Origin: Incurvaria masculella
Taxonomy: Eukaryota > Arthropoda > Insecta > Lepidoptera > Incurvariidae
Assembly: GCA_946894095.1 (NCBI GenBank)
Contig: OX335661.1
Location: 17,018,665-17,082,664 of the forward strand
Direction of reading: 5' to 3'
DNA: 64,000 nt
In this document: positions 42,157 to 54,100 of the stretch, in pieces
How the letters are laid out: each line of letters opens with the position of its first letter
Position numbering within the stretch: the first letter of the stretch is position 1
The notes under the pieces: model-generated
Told to the model about the DNA's origin: nothing
What the model saw: the letters and a program-made list of their open reading frames with translations, nothing else
Databases searched by the model: none
Made by a program: the position numbers and the translations under genes

Positions 42157-45100
42157 TTATATTCGTTTACGACTATTCCAAGTTTGTTTAATAAGGTCAG
42201 CCGCCTTCTCTCCGATCATCATGCCCGGCGCATTGGTGTGTGCGGCGGTGGTGCGTGGGATGATACTGGTGTCCACCACTCGCAAGCCTCGTATGCCGTG
42301 CACCCTGAGTTCAGGGTCCACCACCGCGTCCTTGTCTGTTACCGGACCCATCTTGCAGGTCGCTATCTGGTGGTGCAGCGTTGCAGTGAACGTTCTGACG
42401 GCGCAATCCCAGTAATCGTCACTGTTAAATTGATATTGCCTGCACATCGGGATGTCTGCTTCGTGCAGAGTGGCTCCGAATTTTCGAAACGGCTCCGTCT
42501 CTCCCAACGCGATGATGTGCCTTATTGCGGCAACGAAAGTGGCTACGTCGCGTGGATCAGTTAGGTAATTTCCATACATTTTTGGAAAGCTGAATGGGTT
42601 GGCATCGCGCAATTCCAGACGACCCTTTGATTTCGGGTGTAGCAACATTGGGAAAGCGCTCCAGGTGTCACGAGCAAAGAGTGGTCCGAAAGCGCTGTTG
42701 AAGACTTCATCTGTAATACGCATGCCTCGCCGTATGCCTTGCGAGCCTCCTCCGCCCGCGTCCGATACTATGGAACCGCCGAGGCTGATCAGCTCGATGT
42801 CCGGTACCAGCTCGGGGTCGTCGGAAACGGGAGTCTTTATGTAGCCAATGCCCTCGACTCCCCCCGGAGAAACTGCGGGCCCGTCGCCATATTGAAACCA
42901 CTGCGATAATGCGGCCGAAAAGGTCGCTATTTCTGTTAACTTTCCTTCTTGGAAACTAACGTTGGTCGTGTTCAAACGGAAAATGACGCCGGGAAAAGTG
43001 ATGTGATCGTATAACGTCCGACCCACGTTCAGGTTTTGTATAACGGGTATGTTCAGACTTCGTAAATGTTCTTTCGGCCCAACGCCCGACAGCATCAGCA
43101 GCTGTGGTGAAGCTATAGGCCCAGCCGAAAGAATTACTTCTCTTCTCGCTTTGACGGTATATTTAAGACGGTTGCGAACGTAGTCGACGCCATAAGCGTT
43201 CTTAGTTTGCGGGTCGATCAAAACTTTGGTGACAAAAGCTTCTGGCAAAATGTGGAGGTTGGGTCTTCGTTTGTGGGGATGAAGATATGCTTTGGCCGAG
43301 CTGTGTCTGCGTCCGTTCATGGTGTTAGCCTGCAGGTAGCCGAACCCGAAGCTATTGGGAGCGTTGTAGTCTACGGTTTCATGTCCAAGTATCCTTCCCG
43401 CTTCCAGAAATGCACCTATTAGCTTGGTCCTGAAACATTATTACAATAATGTTGTTTATAATGTATAATCGCGTGTGTGTAAGTTTAAAAAGACGAGACT
43501 TAGTTGTGGGGTATGTTTTATTTATTAAGTACCATATTAACACATTCGGTGTTATAAAACTTTTAAAAAAATATGTATTAAAAAGGTTGCAGATGTTGCC
43601 AGTGCTTCTTTACTCAAGTACTTGAGCTAGATAATCACCTACCGCTCCATGTAGTATTGTACATCGTATGTGTATCGTACTCTGTGCGATTATCAGTGGT
43701 TTATTGCAAACGCTCGCTCTCCTAAAAATGTTTTTATTGATACGTACATGTGAAGTCGATGGGTATACGTCTAGGAAGAGGAATACTGTCTGCCTGTCTT
43801 CACATTTGTATTTTTTTAATTCAATTGGTCCGATTATAACAAATGAATTTCCATATTGTGATCCAAATTGTTTCTTTCCATCAATGTAAGTAGTTAAACA
43901 ATAAAAAAATGTTTTTAATAAATCTCCGTTTAGGCAAATTTTACGAGGCTATAATATACAATCAGCTGTTGTGAATTCAAAGTCTTATAAATTCCTTATC
44001 GTTTTGATTTCACTGTAAACGTACTTCAAATAAGCATAAATAAATACACCGTTTTTTATAAGTACTCACCTAAAGGAAACGTCTTCTACTGACACTTTTC
44101 CATCTCGTCCTCGATACGGTAGATCCTTGTATCTCCTTAAAGTACATTTCTCTGACTTGATGTAGTACTTTAATACGTCGCTGTAGGCCCTGTTTACAAA
44201 AAGCAGATCAAAAACATTCCGGCATGGCACCATCAAACTCTTTGTTAACAGATTCGTTGTATACATATTTTTTCAGAGATCTATATAGTTATGGTTTCAC
44301 GTAGCGATCCAGTGACGCACTTGAAAGGGCAAACTGTAAGAATCAGATCGAGACGGCATGATTTATGACCGGAGCGCCTAGTCCCAGTTGTCACCTAATT
44401 TTCACGGAGTTTGACGTTTTTACGTAACTTCCGTAAAAACGTCAAACTCCGTGCAAGGTTTTACTAGATGTTCTGTTGTTTTATTCCTTCAAGCTGTCTA
44501 AAGTCAAATTCGGACTTCCGATATGTATGAAAACGCGGAGTCGGCGTAAACGGCAACGTCGACGTATTTAAGGCAACGGTGAGTAAGCTGTCAAATCAAA
44601 CTCGGACTCGCAAATGTTAGTTCGCTTAACGCCCACTGCGCGCGCTCCTCAATTTCTCCATACAACGCCAATTTAGGTGACAATTTAGGTTAGGAAGAAA
44701 AGTGGCAGAAATATATGTTACCATCCGTAGTTGCCGTCGGCGGCGATGCGGTCCCACTCCTGCGGCCGGCCGCGCGTGTATATCATATAGTTGATGACGC
44801 TGGTGCCGCCGACCGCCTTGCCGCGCGGCCAGAAGCAACGCTGCTGCTCCATGCCTGAAAGTCATTTCAAAGTAACCATATTAGACAATCCTTCTTACTC
44901 TTGAACAGATACTTAATCGCTATTCAATCTTCAACGTTTTCGGAGTGAGTTTACCGGGCTTATAAATTGTGCAATAGTTGGGTAATAAAACATTGTCAAC
45001 TGAAGGGAGATGAAGTGGCGACAGATTGGGCATGCACAGTGTGAGAATGTTACTTCAGATTTACAGAGTGGAACTGCCGTGTCAAGGCGGCCTAGAACTA

Positions 45101-48100
45101 GGTATATCATATAGATATTTAGCTGTTACATTGTTTGTTTGCTTTTGGTTAACTTAATTTGAAAAATCTTACCCATGCAGACTCCTGGTTGGCGTTCCAT
45201 CATATACTGCCATGCATAATCCGTATTTTGGAAATAAGGTGCTATGGCCGGCATGTCGGTGAGCAGCATCTCCGGCTTGCCCGCTTCAAGCAGCAGCACG
45301 GTGGCGCGCGGCTTGTCCTCGGTGAGGCGCGAGGCCAGCGCGCTGCCCGCCGAGCCCGCGCCCACTATCACGTAGTCGTACTCGGCGAGGGGCGCGCGGA
45401 ACCCTGCAACGTGCGCCGGCTCAGTTACACCCTGCAGTAGCGTGTTACAAGAAGTGTGCGCACGGCGCTGTAGCCGGTTTGCCGGTGAGCAGCATCTCCG
45501 GCTTGCCCGCTTCGAGCCGCAGCACGGTGGCGCGCGGCTTGTCCTCGGTGAGGCCAGCGCGCTGCCCGCCGAGCCCGCGCCCACTATCACGTAGTCGTAC
45601 TCGGCGAGAGGCGCGCGGAACCCTGCAACGTGCGCCGGCTCAGTTACACCCTGCAGTAGCGTGTTACAAGAAGTGTGCGCACGGCGCTGTAGCCGGTTTG
45701 CCGGTGAGCAGCATCTCCGGCTTGCCCGCTTCGAGCCGCAGCACGGTGGCGCGCGGCTTGTCCTCGGTGAGGCGCGAGGCCAGCGCGCTGCCCGCCGAGC
45801 CCGCGCCCACTATCACGTAGTCGTACTCGGCGAGAGGCGCGCGGAACCCTGCAACGTGCGCCGGCTCAGTTACACCCTGCAGTAGCGTGTTACAAGAAGT
45901 GTGCGCACGGCGCTGTAGCCGGTATGCCGGTGAGCAGCATCTCCGGCTTGCCCGCTTCGAGACGCAGCACGGTGGCGCGCGGCTTGTCCTCGGTGAGGCG
46001 TGAGGCCAGCGCGTTGCCCGCCGAGCCCGCGCCCACTATCACGTAGTCGTACTCGGCGAGGGGCGCGCGGAACCCTGCAGCGTGCGCCGGCTCAGTTACA
46101 CCCTGCAGTAGAGTGTTACAAGAAGTGTGTGCACGGCGCTGTAGCCGGTATGTCGGTGAGCAGCATTTCCGGCTTGCCCGCTTCCAGCAGCAGCACGGTG
46201 GCGCGCGGCTTGTCCTCGGTGAGGCGCGAGGCCAGCGCGCTGCCCGCCGAGCCCGCGCCCACTATCACGTAGTCGTACTCGGCGAGAGGCGCGCGGAACC
46301 CTGCAACGTGCGCCGGCTCAGTTACACCCTGCAGTAGCGTGTTACAAGAAGTGTGCGCACGGCGCTGTAGCCGGTATGCCGGTGAGCAGCATCTCCGGCT
46401 TGCCCGCTTCGAGACGCAGCACGGTGGCGCGCGGCTTGTCCTCGGTGAGGCGTGAGGCCAGCGCGTTGCCCGCCGAGCCCGCGCCCACTATCACGTAGTC
46501 GTACTCGGCGAGGGGCGCGCGGAACCCTGCAGCGTGCGCCGGCTCAGTTACACCCTGCAGTAGAGTGTTACAAGAAGTGTGTGCACGGCGCTGTAGCCGG
46601 TATGTCGGTGAGCAGCATTTCCGGCTTGCCCGCTTCCAGCAGCAGCACGGTGGCGCGCGGCTTGTCCTCGGTGAGGCGCGAGGCCAGCGCGCTGCCCGCC
46701 GAGCCCGCGCCCACTATCACGTAGTCGTACTCGGCGAGGGGCGCGCGGAACCCTGCAACGTGCGCCGGCTCAGTTACACGCTGCAGTAGCGTGTTACAAG
46801 AAGTGTGCGCACGGCGCTGTAGCCGGTATGCCGGTGAGCAGCATCTCCAGCTTGCCCGCTTCGAGCCGCAGCACGGTGGCGCGCGGCTTGTCCTCGGTGA
46901 GACGCGAGGCCAGCGCGCTGCCCGCCGAGCCCGCGCCCACTATCACGTAGTCGTACTCGGCGAGAGGCGCGCGGAACCCTGCAACGTGCGCAAGGCGCTG
47001 TAGCCGGTATGCCGGTGAGCAGCATCTCCGGCTTGCCCGCTTCGAGCCGCAGCACGGTGGCGCGCGGCTTGTCCTCGGTGAGACGCGAGGCCAGCGCGCT
47101 GCCAGCCGAGCCCGCGCCCACTATCACGTAGTCGTACTCGGCGAGAGGCGCGCGGAACCCTGCAACGTGCGCCGGCTCAGTTACACCCTGCAGTAGCGTG
47201 TTACAAGAAGTGTGCGCACGGCGCTGTAGCCGGTATGCCGGTGAGCAGCATCTCCGGCTTGCCCGCTTCGAGCCGCAGCACGCTGGCGCGCGGCTTGTCC
47301 TCGGTGAGACGCGAGGCCAGCGCGCTGCCCGCCGAGCCCGCGCCCACTATCACGTAGTCGTACTCGGCGAGAGGCGCGCGGAACCCTGCAACGTGCGCCG
47401 GCTCAGTTACACCCTGCAGTAGCGTGTTACAAGAAGTGTGCGCACGGCGCTGTAGCCGGTATGCCGGTGAGCAGCATCTCCGGCTTGCCCGCTTCGAGCC
47501 GCAGCACGCTGGCGCGCGGCTTGTCCTCGGTGAGACGCGAGGCCAGCGCGCTGCCCGCCGAGCCCGCGCCCACTATCACCTAGTCGTACTCGGCGAGAGG
47601 CGCGCGGAACCCTGCAACGTGCGCCGGCTCAGTTACACCCTGCAGTAGCGTGTTACAAGAAGTGTGCGCACGGCGCTGTAGCCGGTATGCCGGTGAGCAG
47701 CATCTCCGGCTTGCCCGCTTCGAGCCGCAGCACGGTGGCGCGCGGCTTGTCCTCGGTGAGACGCGAGGCCAGCGCGCTGCCCGCCGAGCCCGCGCCCACT
47801 ATCACGTAGTCGTACTCGGAGAGAGGCGCGCGGAACCCTGCAACGTGCGCCGGCTCAGTTACACCCTGCAGTAGCGTGTTACAAGAAGTGTGCGCACGGC
47901 GCTGTAGCCTGTATGCCGGTGAGCAGCATCTCCGGCTTGCCCGCTTCGAGCCGCAGCACGGTGGCGCGCGGCTTGTCCTCGGTGAGACGCGAGGCCAGCG
48001 CGCTGCCCGCCGAGCCCGCGCCCACTATCACGTAGTCGTACTCGGCGAGAGGCGCGCGGAACCCTGCAACGTGCGCAAGGCGCTGTAGCCGGTATGCCGG

Positions 48101-51100
48101 TGAGCAGCATCTCCGGCTTGCCCGCTTCGAGCCGCAGCACGGTGGCGCGCGGCTTGTCCTCGGTGAGACGCGAGGCCAGCGCGCTGCCAGCCGAGCCCGC
48201 GCCCACTATCACGTAGTCGTACTCGGCGAGAGGCGCGCGGAACCCTGCAACGTGCGCCGGCTCAGTTACACCCTGCAGTAGCGTGTTACAAGAAGTGTGC
48301 GCACGGCGCTGTAGCCGGTATGCCGGTGAGCAGCATCTCCGGCTTGCCCGCTTCGAGCCGCAGCACGCTGGCGCGCGGCTTGTCCTCGGTGAGACGCGAG
48401 GCCAGCGCGCTGCCCGCCGAGCCCGCGCCCACTATCACGTAGTCGTACTCGGCGAGAGGCGCGCGGAACCCTGCAACGTGCGCCGGCTCAGTTACACCCT
48501 GCAGTAGCGTGTTACAAGAAGTGTGCGCACGGCGCTGTAGCCGGTATGCCGGTGAGCAGCATCTCCGGCTTGCCCGCTTCGAGCCGCAGCACGCTGGCGC
48601 GCGGCTTGTCCTCGGTGAGACGCGAGGCCAGCGCGCTGCCCGCCGAGCCCGCGCCCACTATCACCTAGTCGTACTCGGCGAGAGGCGCGCGGAACCCTGC
48701 AACGTGCGCCGGCTCAGTTACACCCTGCAGTAGCGTGTTACAAGAAGTGTGCGCACGGCGCTGTAGCCGGTATGCCGGTGAGCAGCATCTCCGGCTTGCC
48801 CGCTTCGAGCCGCAGCACGCTGGCGCGCGGCTTGTCCTCGGTGAGACGCGAGGCCAGCGCGCTGCCCGCCGAGCCCGCGCCCACTATCACGTAGTCGCAC
48901 TCGGCGAGGGGCGCGCGGAACCCTGCAAAGTGTGCCGGCTCATTGCAAAAATACATCGTTTATTGCACGCATAATTCATGGCAGATACCATCAGCTGTAT
49001 TTATCCGCTCTTGGAGCCACTTGGACAGCATCGTCAGAATATCGAAGACATCGTATAAGTACGTCACCCAGTCGTAATTACCAATTACTGTCTTTCATTT
49101 TAGCCAGACGTCTGTCCATTCACGCATTATCATGCACATTTCAATGTCGAATAAGATAGAAAGAGGAGCAGACCCTAGGATTTGAACCCATGATGTTTAA
49201 TAACATAGTCCACAAGCATTTGGCCTTGGCTATGGGCCACTGCAAATTGCGTCTAGTTCTGGTCTTGTTTTAAACTATTTTTCTTAACCCGGTGGTGGTA
49301 AGATTTACTGTGTCCTCGTGGCTCAGCCTGAGGCGGTGAGATATTTGAGGCTTGGTACTCGTTATTCCGCAGGTGTGTTCTTATAACCGGCTTGAGATCT
49401 ATTCCAATGACCTGGCGCTTTTTGATTAGAAGAGCTTTTCCGAATTCCGACTGTGTCCTAAAATAGTTATGTTCTGTTATTTCTAATGGATTCATTGATA
49501 GGTTCATCGGCACGAATATTTTAGTGCTAATCTGTCCGTTGTTTTTCTGTTATAAAATGTGCTTTCCCGTTCATCTTATTATACCATGTGACTTTATTTA
49601 ACTAACTTTTTTTTATGAAAAACCGTAATGGGTGGCTGTGCTAAGAACCAAAGGTGCTCAGGAAAGTCAAAAATACCTCGCCTTGCGAAACCACGCTCCG
49701 CGAGGCACCATGGTTGCGTATTTACGGACTATAGCTGAGCTATCCAGCTTGTTCCAGTTCTATATCCTTGCGGTGCGGCAGATAAATGAGTTTGAGAAAC
49801 GGTTCGTTCTCAAAAGTCTAATGTCAACCATAAGGGGGTGCTCTAATTCTCTGTGGCGGGTGCTCCGGATATAGGTAGGATGGGGAGGAATGAGGGATGC
49901 AAGTCCCAAAAAGCAACGTCCATGGTAGTACCTGTAGAACAGACTAAGCGACCCCACAAACCGTCTGTGGCATTGTAAGTCACATTTGGTTTGCTGGTAA
50001 TAGTTTGCTTAGTACGCAATGAAACCAACTATTACGGACCTATACACCATATTGAACATAAATGCATATTTTCTATTGCGTACAATCGTTTTAAATCCTT
50101 TCTATAAAAATGTTGAAAATGTTAGGTAATGCCCATGAGTGTTTGGTATTTATCTAAAGTTGGCTGGTCGAATGTATAAATTGGCGGCCAAGAACAGATT
50201 GCTCCATGGCAAAATGGAGGCTCGTTGGGTAACCGACAAATGCATGTGTGATTCGGCCTCCACGTCTCAACTGGCTATCGCGTCTAATAGAGTCATACCT
50301 AATCAACTTGAATGCGTTCATATCTCCACATTGACATTGAAATACTTTCATGCGTTCAACGACCACCTTATTCGCCGCGCGTGCCGGCGGCGGTGGCGGC
50401 GGTGGCGGCGGCGTCCGGCGACCTCGGCGGACATGTGGGCTAATACGTTATTAATAATGCTCCGAATTAATTAGTAATCCGGAACCGTTCCGGTGCGGTC
50501 GTCCTGATGATTTGTTGTCGTCGCATCTGTAGGTCACAGCGATGCCCCAAATTATTGATGAAATAAACAGCTCTTTGTCACGAATTTGGTAATCCCAATT
50601 TAGTGAGCAGTTCTGTTTGTATTGTGGACGTTGCGATAGTCTTAATGGTTTCCCAGGTTCGCTGATTCATACACAGTCTCTTTCTGTTCTTGTAAATTAA
50701 TCCAGTACATATGTCAGCCTCAGTGGCCCAGTGGCGCGACACTTCGGCGATCGCTCTCCGAAGTTAAGCAACGCTGGGTCCGGTCTGGTCTTGGATGGGT
50801 GACCGTTAGACCGTTGAGAGAGGCTGGCCGTGGTTCGGATTCCACGTTAAACTGTAGGTCCCCTTCCTTACTTACTAGGTGGTAGGGTTAATCCCGCCCG
50901 GGTTGGTACCATCGCATTGAATGAACGATGGTCGAAGCGGCAATGAAAATTGTCCGTGTTTTCCATCCAGTTCAATGTAGCCGAGCAATATAAGGAAGGT
51001 CCTGGCATGGCACCTAGTTCCCATGTGGTGTGTTGGGCTAATACTATGACAGAAGGTGTGGTATCAGCCATCATGTCCAGTCACATAAAAAAAAAAATGT

Positions 51101-54100
51101 ATCCGTTCAGAGAATTTAAAGCAGTTTGGTCAAATTGTACCTTTGGGCAATCAATGATCACTTGTTCTCGAAGTAGTTTGTTTTATTCTTCACTTACGCT
51201 TAAATATTTCTCGATCTAATTTTCATTGAAAAAATATATATAATTTACTTTTCCAGATTCAAATTGCCAACATCTTTCTGAATGTGTTTTCACTTTTCAG
51301 TTGCTCTTTATTTTTGTATAGTCTGGTCCAGTCGAAGCACAGAACAATTAGGAGGTAAGAATTGTGAAGTGGGCGGAACTCGCGCGCCGGTCTTTAGCGG
51401 GGACCCGCTCACTTCATACGCGCGTGATTCACTCCTCTGCGGCTGTCCTGTGCATTAACTTATCCGTGATACAATCTAAAATTGAAAAGAAGTAATGCCG
51501 TACTGTGCCATAATAACGTGCAAACACGACCGCCGGTGCACAACCTTCATAATGGAGGAATTTAGTATCCCGGCAAGTTTCATTTATATGCATAGCGATA
51601 AAACTTACGACAAATGCATTACGAAACAATATGGTGTCGCGGCGTGTCGTTTTGCTCGCCGGGTCATGTCTCGCTACGTTGTTTGTGACCACGTGCGTGT
51701 GAGGCGCTCGGCCGTGTTCGTAAGTGACGTAACATTTGATTGCAAACAGTATTGGAATTCCAACATAGAGCCATTACGTTAAGGTTCATATTTACCAAAC
51801 AATTGTGGATTTGTTGTTTGGTTATCGATTAAGAAGGGATAGCCAATTGCGACTTGTACATTCGCGGAGCAAAAAGGTCTTAAGTAAAACGGTAACAGCG
51901 GTCCTGGAACAAATTTACAAACGTTTCACTTCCTGCCTCCTCAATATTCCGTGAGTCGAAGTTTCGACCACATTTTGTGGACATCTTCAGGACTCGACAA
52001 AATCAAAACCATATTGTGCTATGTGCATGGGATGTGGGTTTAGTTGTAATTTATTGTTGCCTGAGCATTATATAGGCCAGTTGGGTCGTCCATGCGTTTT
52101 CGCTTATGATCACCGCTGAAAACCTCGCTGTAAAATGCGACAAGCTAGTACAGTTTTGTGACCTGCTGGATGGCGTATCGAACCATGTAATTTGATTAGG
52201 TAAATGGCTGCAAATAACGAATCATAGAAGTATCAGTACATACTTGCTTAGTAGTACCAAAACTGAACAAATCTTTGGTTGCATTTCGTAGCTATAGGCG
52301 ATTTACTTTACAGATATAACTGCAGCTATATTCAAATATTTAATTAAACAATCGACTGGTTATTGTTGTTTAATTAATACTTATCAATGTGTCCATACAA
52401 TCAGTATATTCTTCAGCAGGTATATATTTTGTATAGCAAATCTAGCTAACAATGCAACCACTTGGCGCAGGCAGACCGACGTATTTAGCACCAGAGAATT
52501 GGTCTCTAACCTGTGAACGCAGATTTACCTTATCGTGACCAAAAATGTCGCGCCCTCGCGGAATAATGGAATTATTCATTGACATTGACAAAGAATAATT
52601 AAATTCCAACAAATATTGAATTCTCCGAAAAGTGGTATATTTAGCCAATTATCTTCTAGAAAGAGTCATCCAGAAAGTCATAGGGTAGTCGTGTTGGAAC
52701 AGCTCTTATACACACAAACACCAACATCACCAGACTGTGGAAGTGCAATTCAGAGTCACCGGCTTTTGCTGGAATCCTCTGCTCCAATTCTTGGTGTGGT
52801 GTCCTATGTGAAGTCATCTCATTTCTCAATACATACCCTTGTTAGGTTTAATGTTGTACTAGCTTGTGTTGTGTTATTCCCATCTATATGGACATCGAAT
52901 ACAATGAAGATATTGACAGTGTAGCGAAAGAGTAAATAGGGGATGGTGATCATACCTAGTGCACGAATGGACCAATAATTGGATTCTACCAAGAACATTA
53001 ATTAGGCATTACGTAATATTACAGCCTTAAGGTGGCCCATCCCGCTCATGTCCCCATACAAAAGGGGAAAGAAGATCACGCCCATATTTCTTGTCAGAGA
53101 TCCAAAATTTTGCTCAAAATAGCTTTATTTGATCGAACTAGATGTCTGATGACCATTGGCATTGTAAAATTGTCTTTGGTTTCTGAGTTATAAGGTCCGA
53201 AAGTTCGAATTTTTCGCGCGTTTTATACAATAACTTTGGAGGTGGATTACGCAATGATAAAGTAAAAACATCTTAAAAAGATTAGTCATCAGACATAGCT
53301 TATTTAATCAAGATTAATAATCTGTTTGGTTTTTGTTAGATTTTTGACTACAGCGGTCGTGGTTTACTTTTAGCTATAAGTCGTTTTGAAATCAAAATTT
53401 TCGTAAATCTTACCAAATCATACACTATGCACATTGTCGTTTTTGTGGACATGTTGCATCTTCCTCATCACGGAGCCCCTGTCTTTTTAATTGAAACAGA
53501 GAAGGTCCCAGAGCGCAACAGCACGGTTTTGTACAGTGCCCGCGAATGAGTTCGTCCCGCCGGGTTGGGCCACCTTAAATGTGTAAATAAGCATGGTTTT
53601 CCGAACATCAAGAACTGATTTTTTTTAATTGAATATCTTTTAACCGCAAAATGCGACTTGGGCATCGCTGTTCTCTAGTATGTTGGCTAATATTCATATC
53701 AAAGATTCATTTCGTGGTTTAGAGTAGACAAACCATGACCAAATTTTCTTCCCTTGTTCGCTCTGAACTTCACTTCACTAACATAGCTCTTCTCATCAAC
53801 ACGAACACGCTGTTAACCCTTGATCAACCTTCAGTACTCAATATTCTTTCCAGATTTATCAGTTGCGATGACATATATTTGTAATCATCGACATAACCAA
53901 AGCAATAGACCGAGAATCAGAGTAGATCTCCATACAAACGTCCGTACCACCATTGGGAAACGTACGAGTGTTGCTGTTATTCCATTTTAATTTTCCCGCT
54001 TATTGAATACGTTTTGGTTTTCTTAATTATCAACACGATTGCTTAAATACGTGATATTCGTTATAATTACTTTAGTAAAATAGTTTTAGATCAAATTCAA

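Noticed and set aside
45404..48954. Arrays read as mutually exclusive alternative exons
   Set aside because: No unit contains the 3' part of exon 2 or a donor site, so none could substitute for exon 2.
50740..50815. Functional 5S rRNA gene
   Set aside because: Only the internal part of 5S is similar, and it is followed by a SINE body with an A-rich end.
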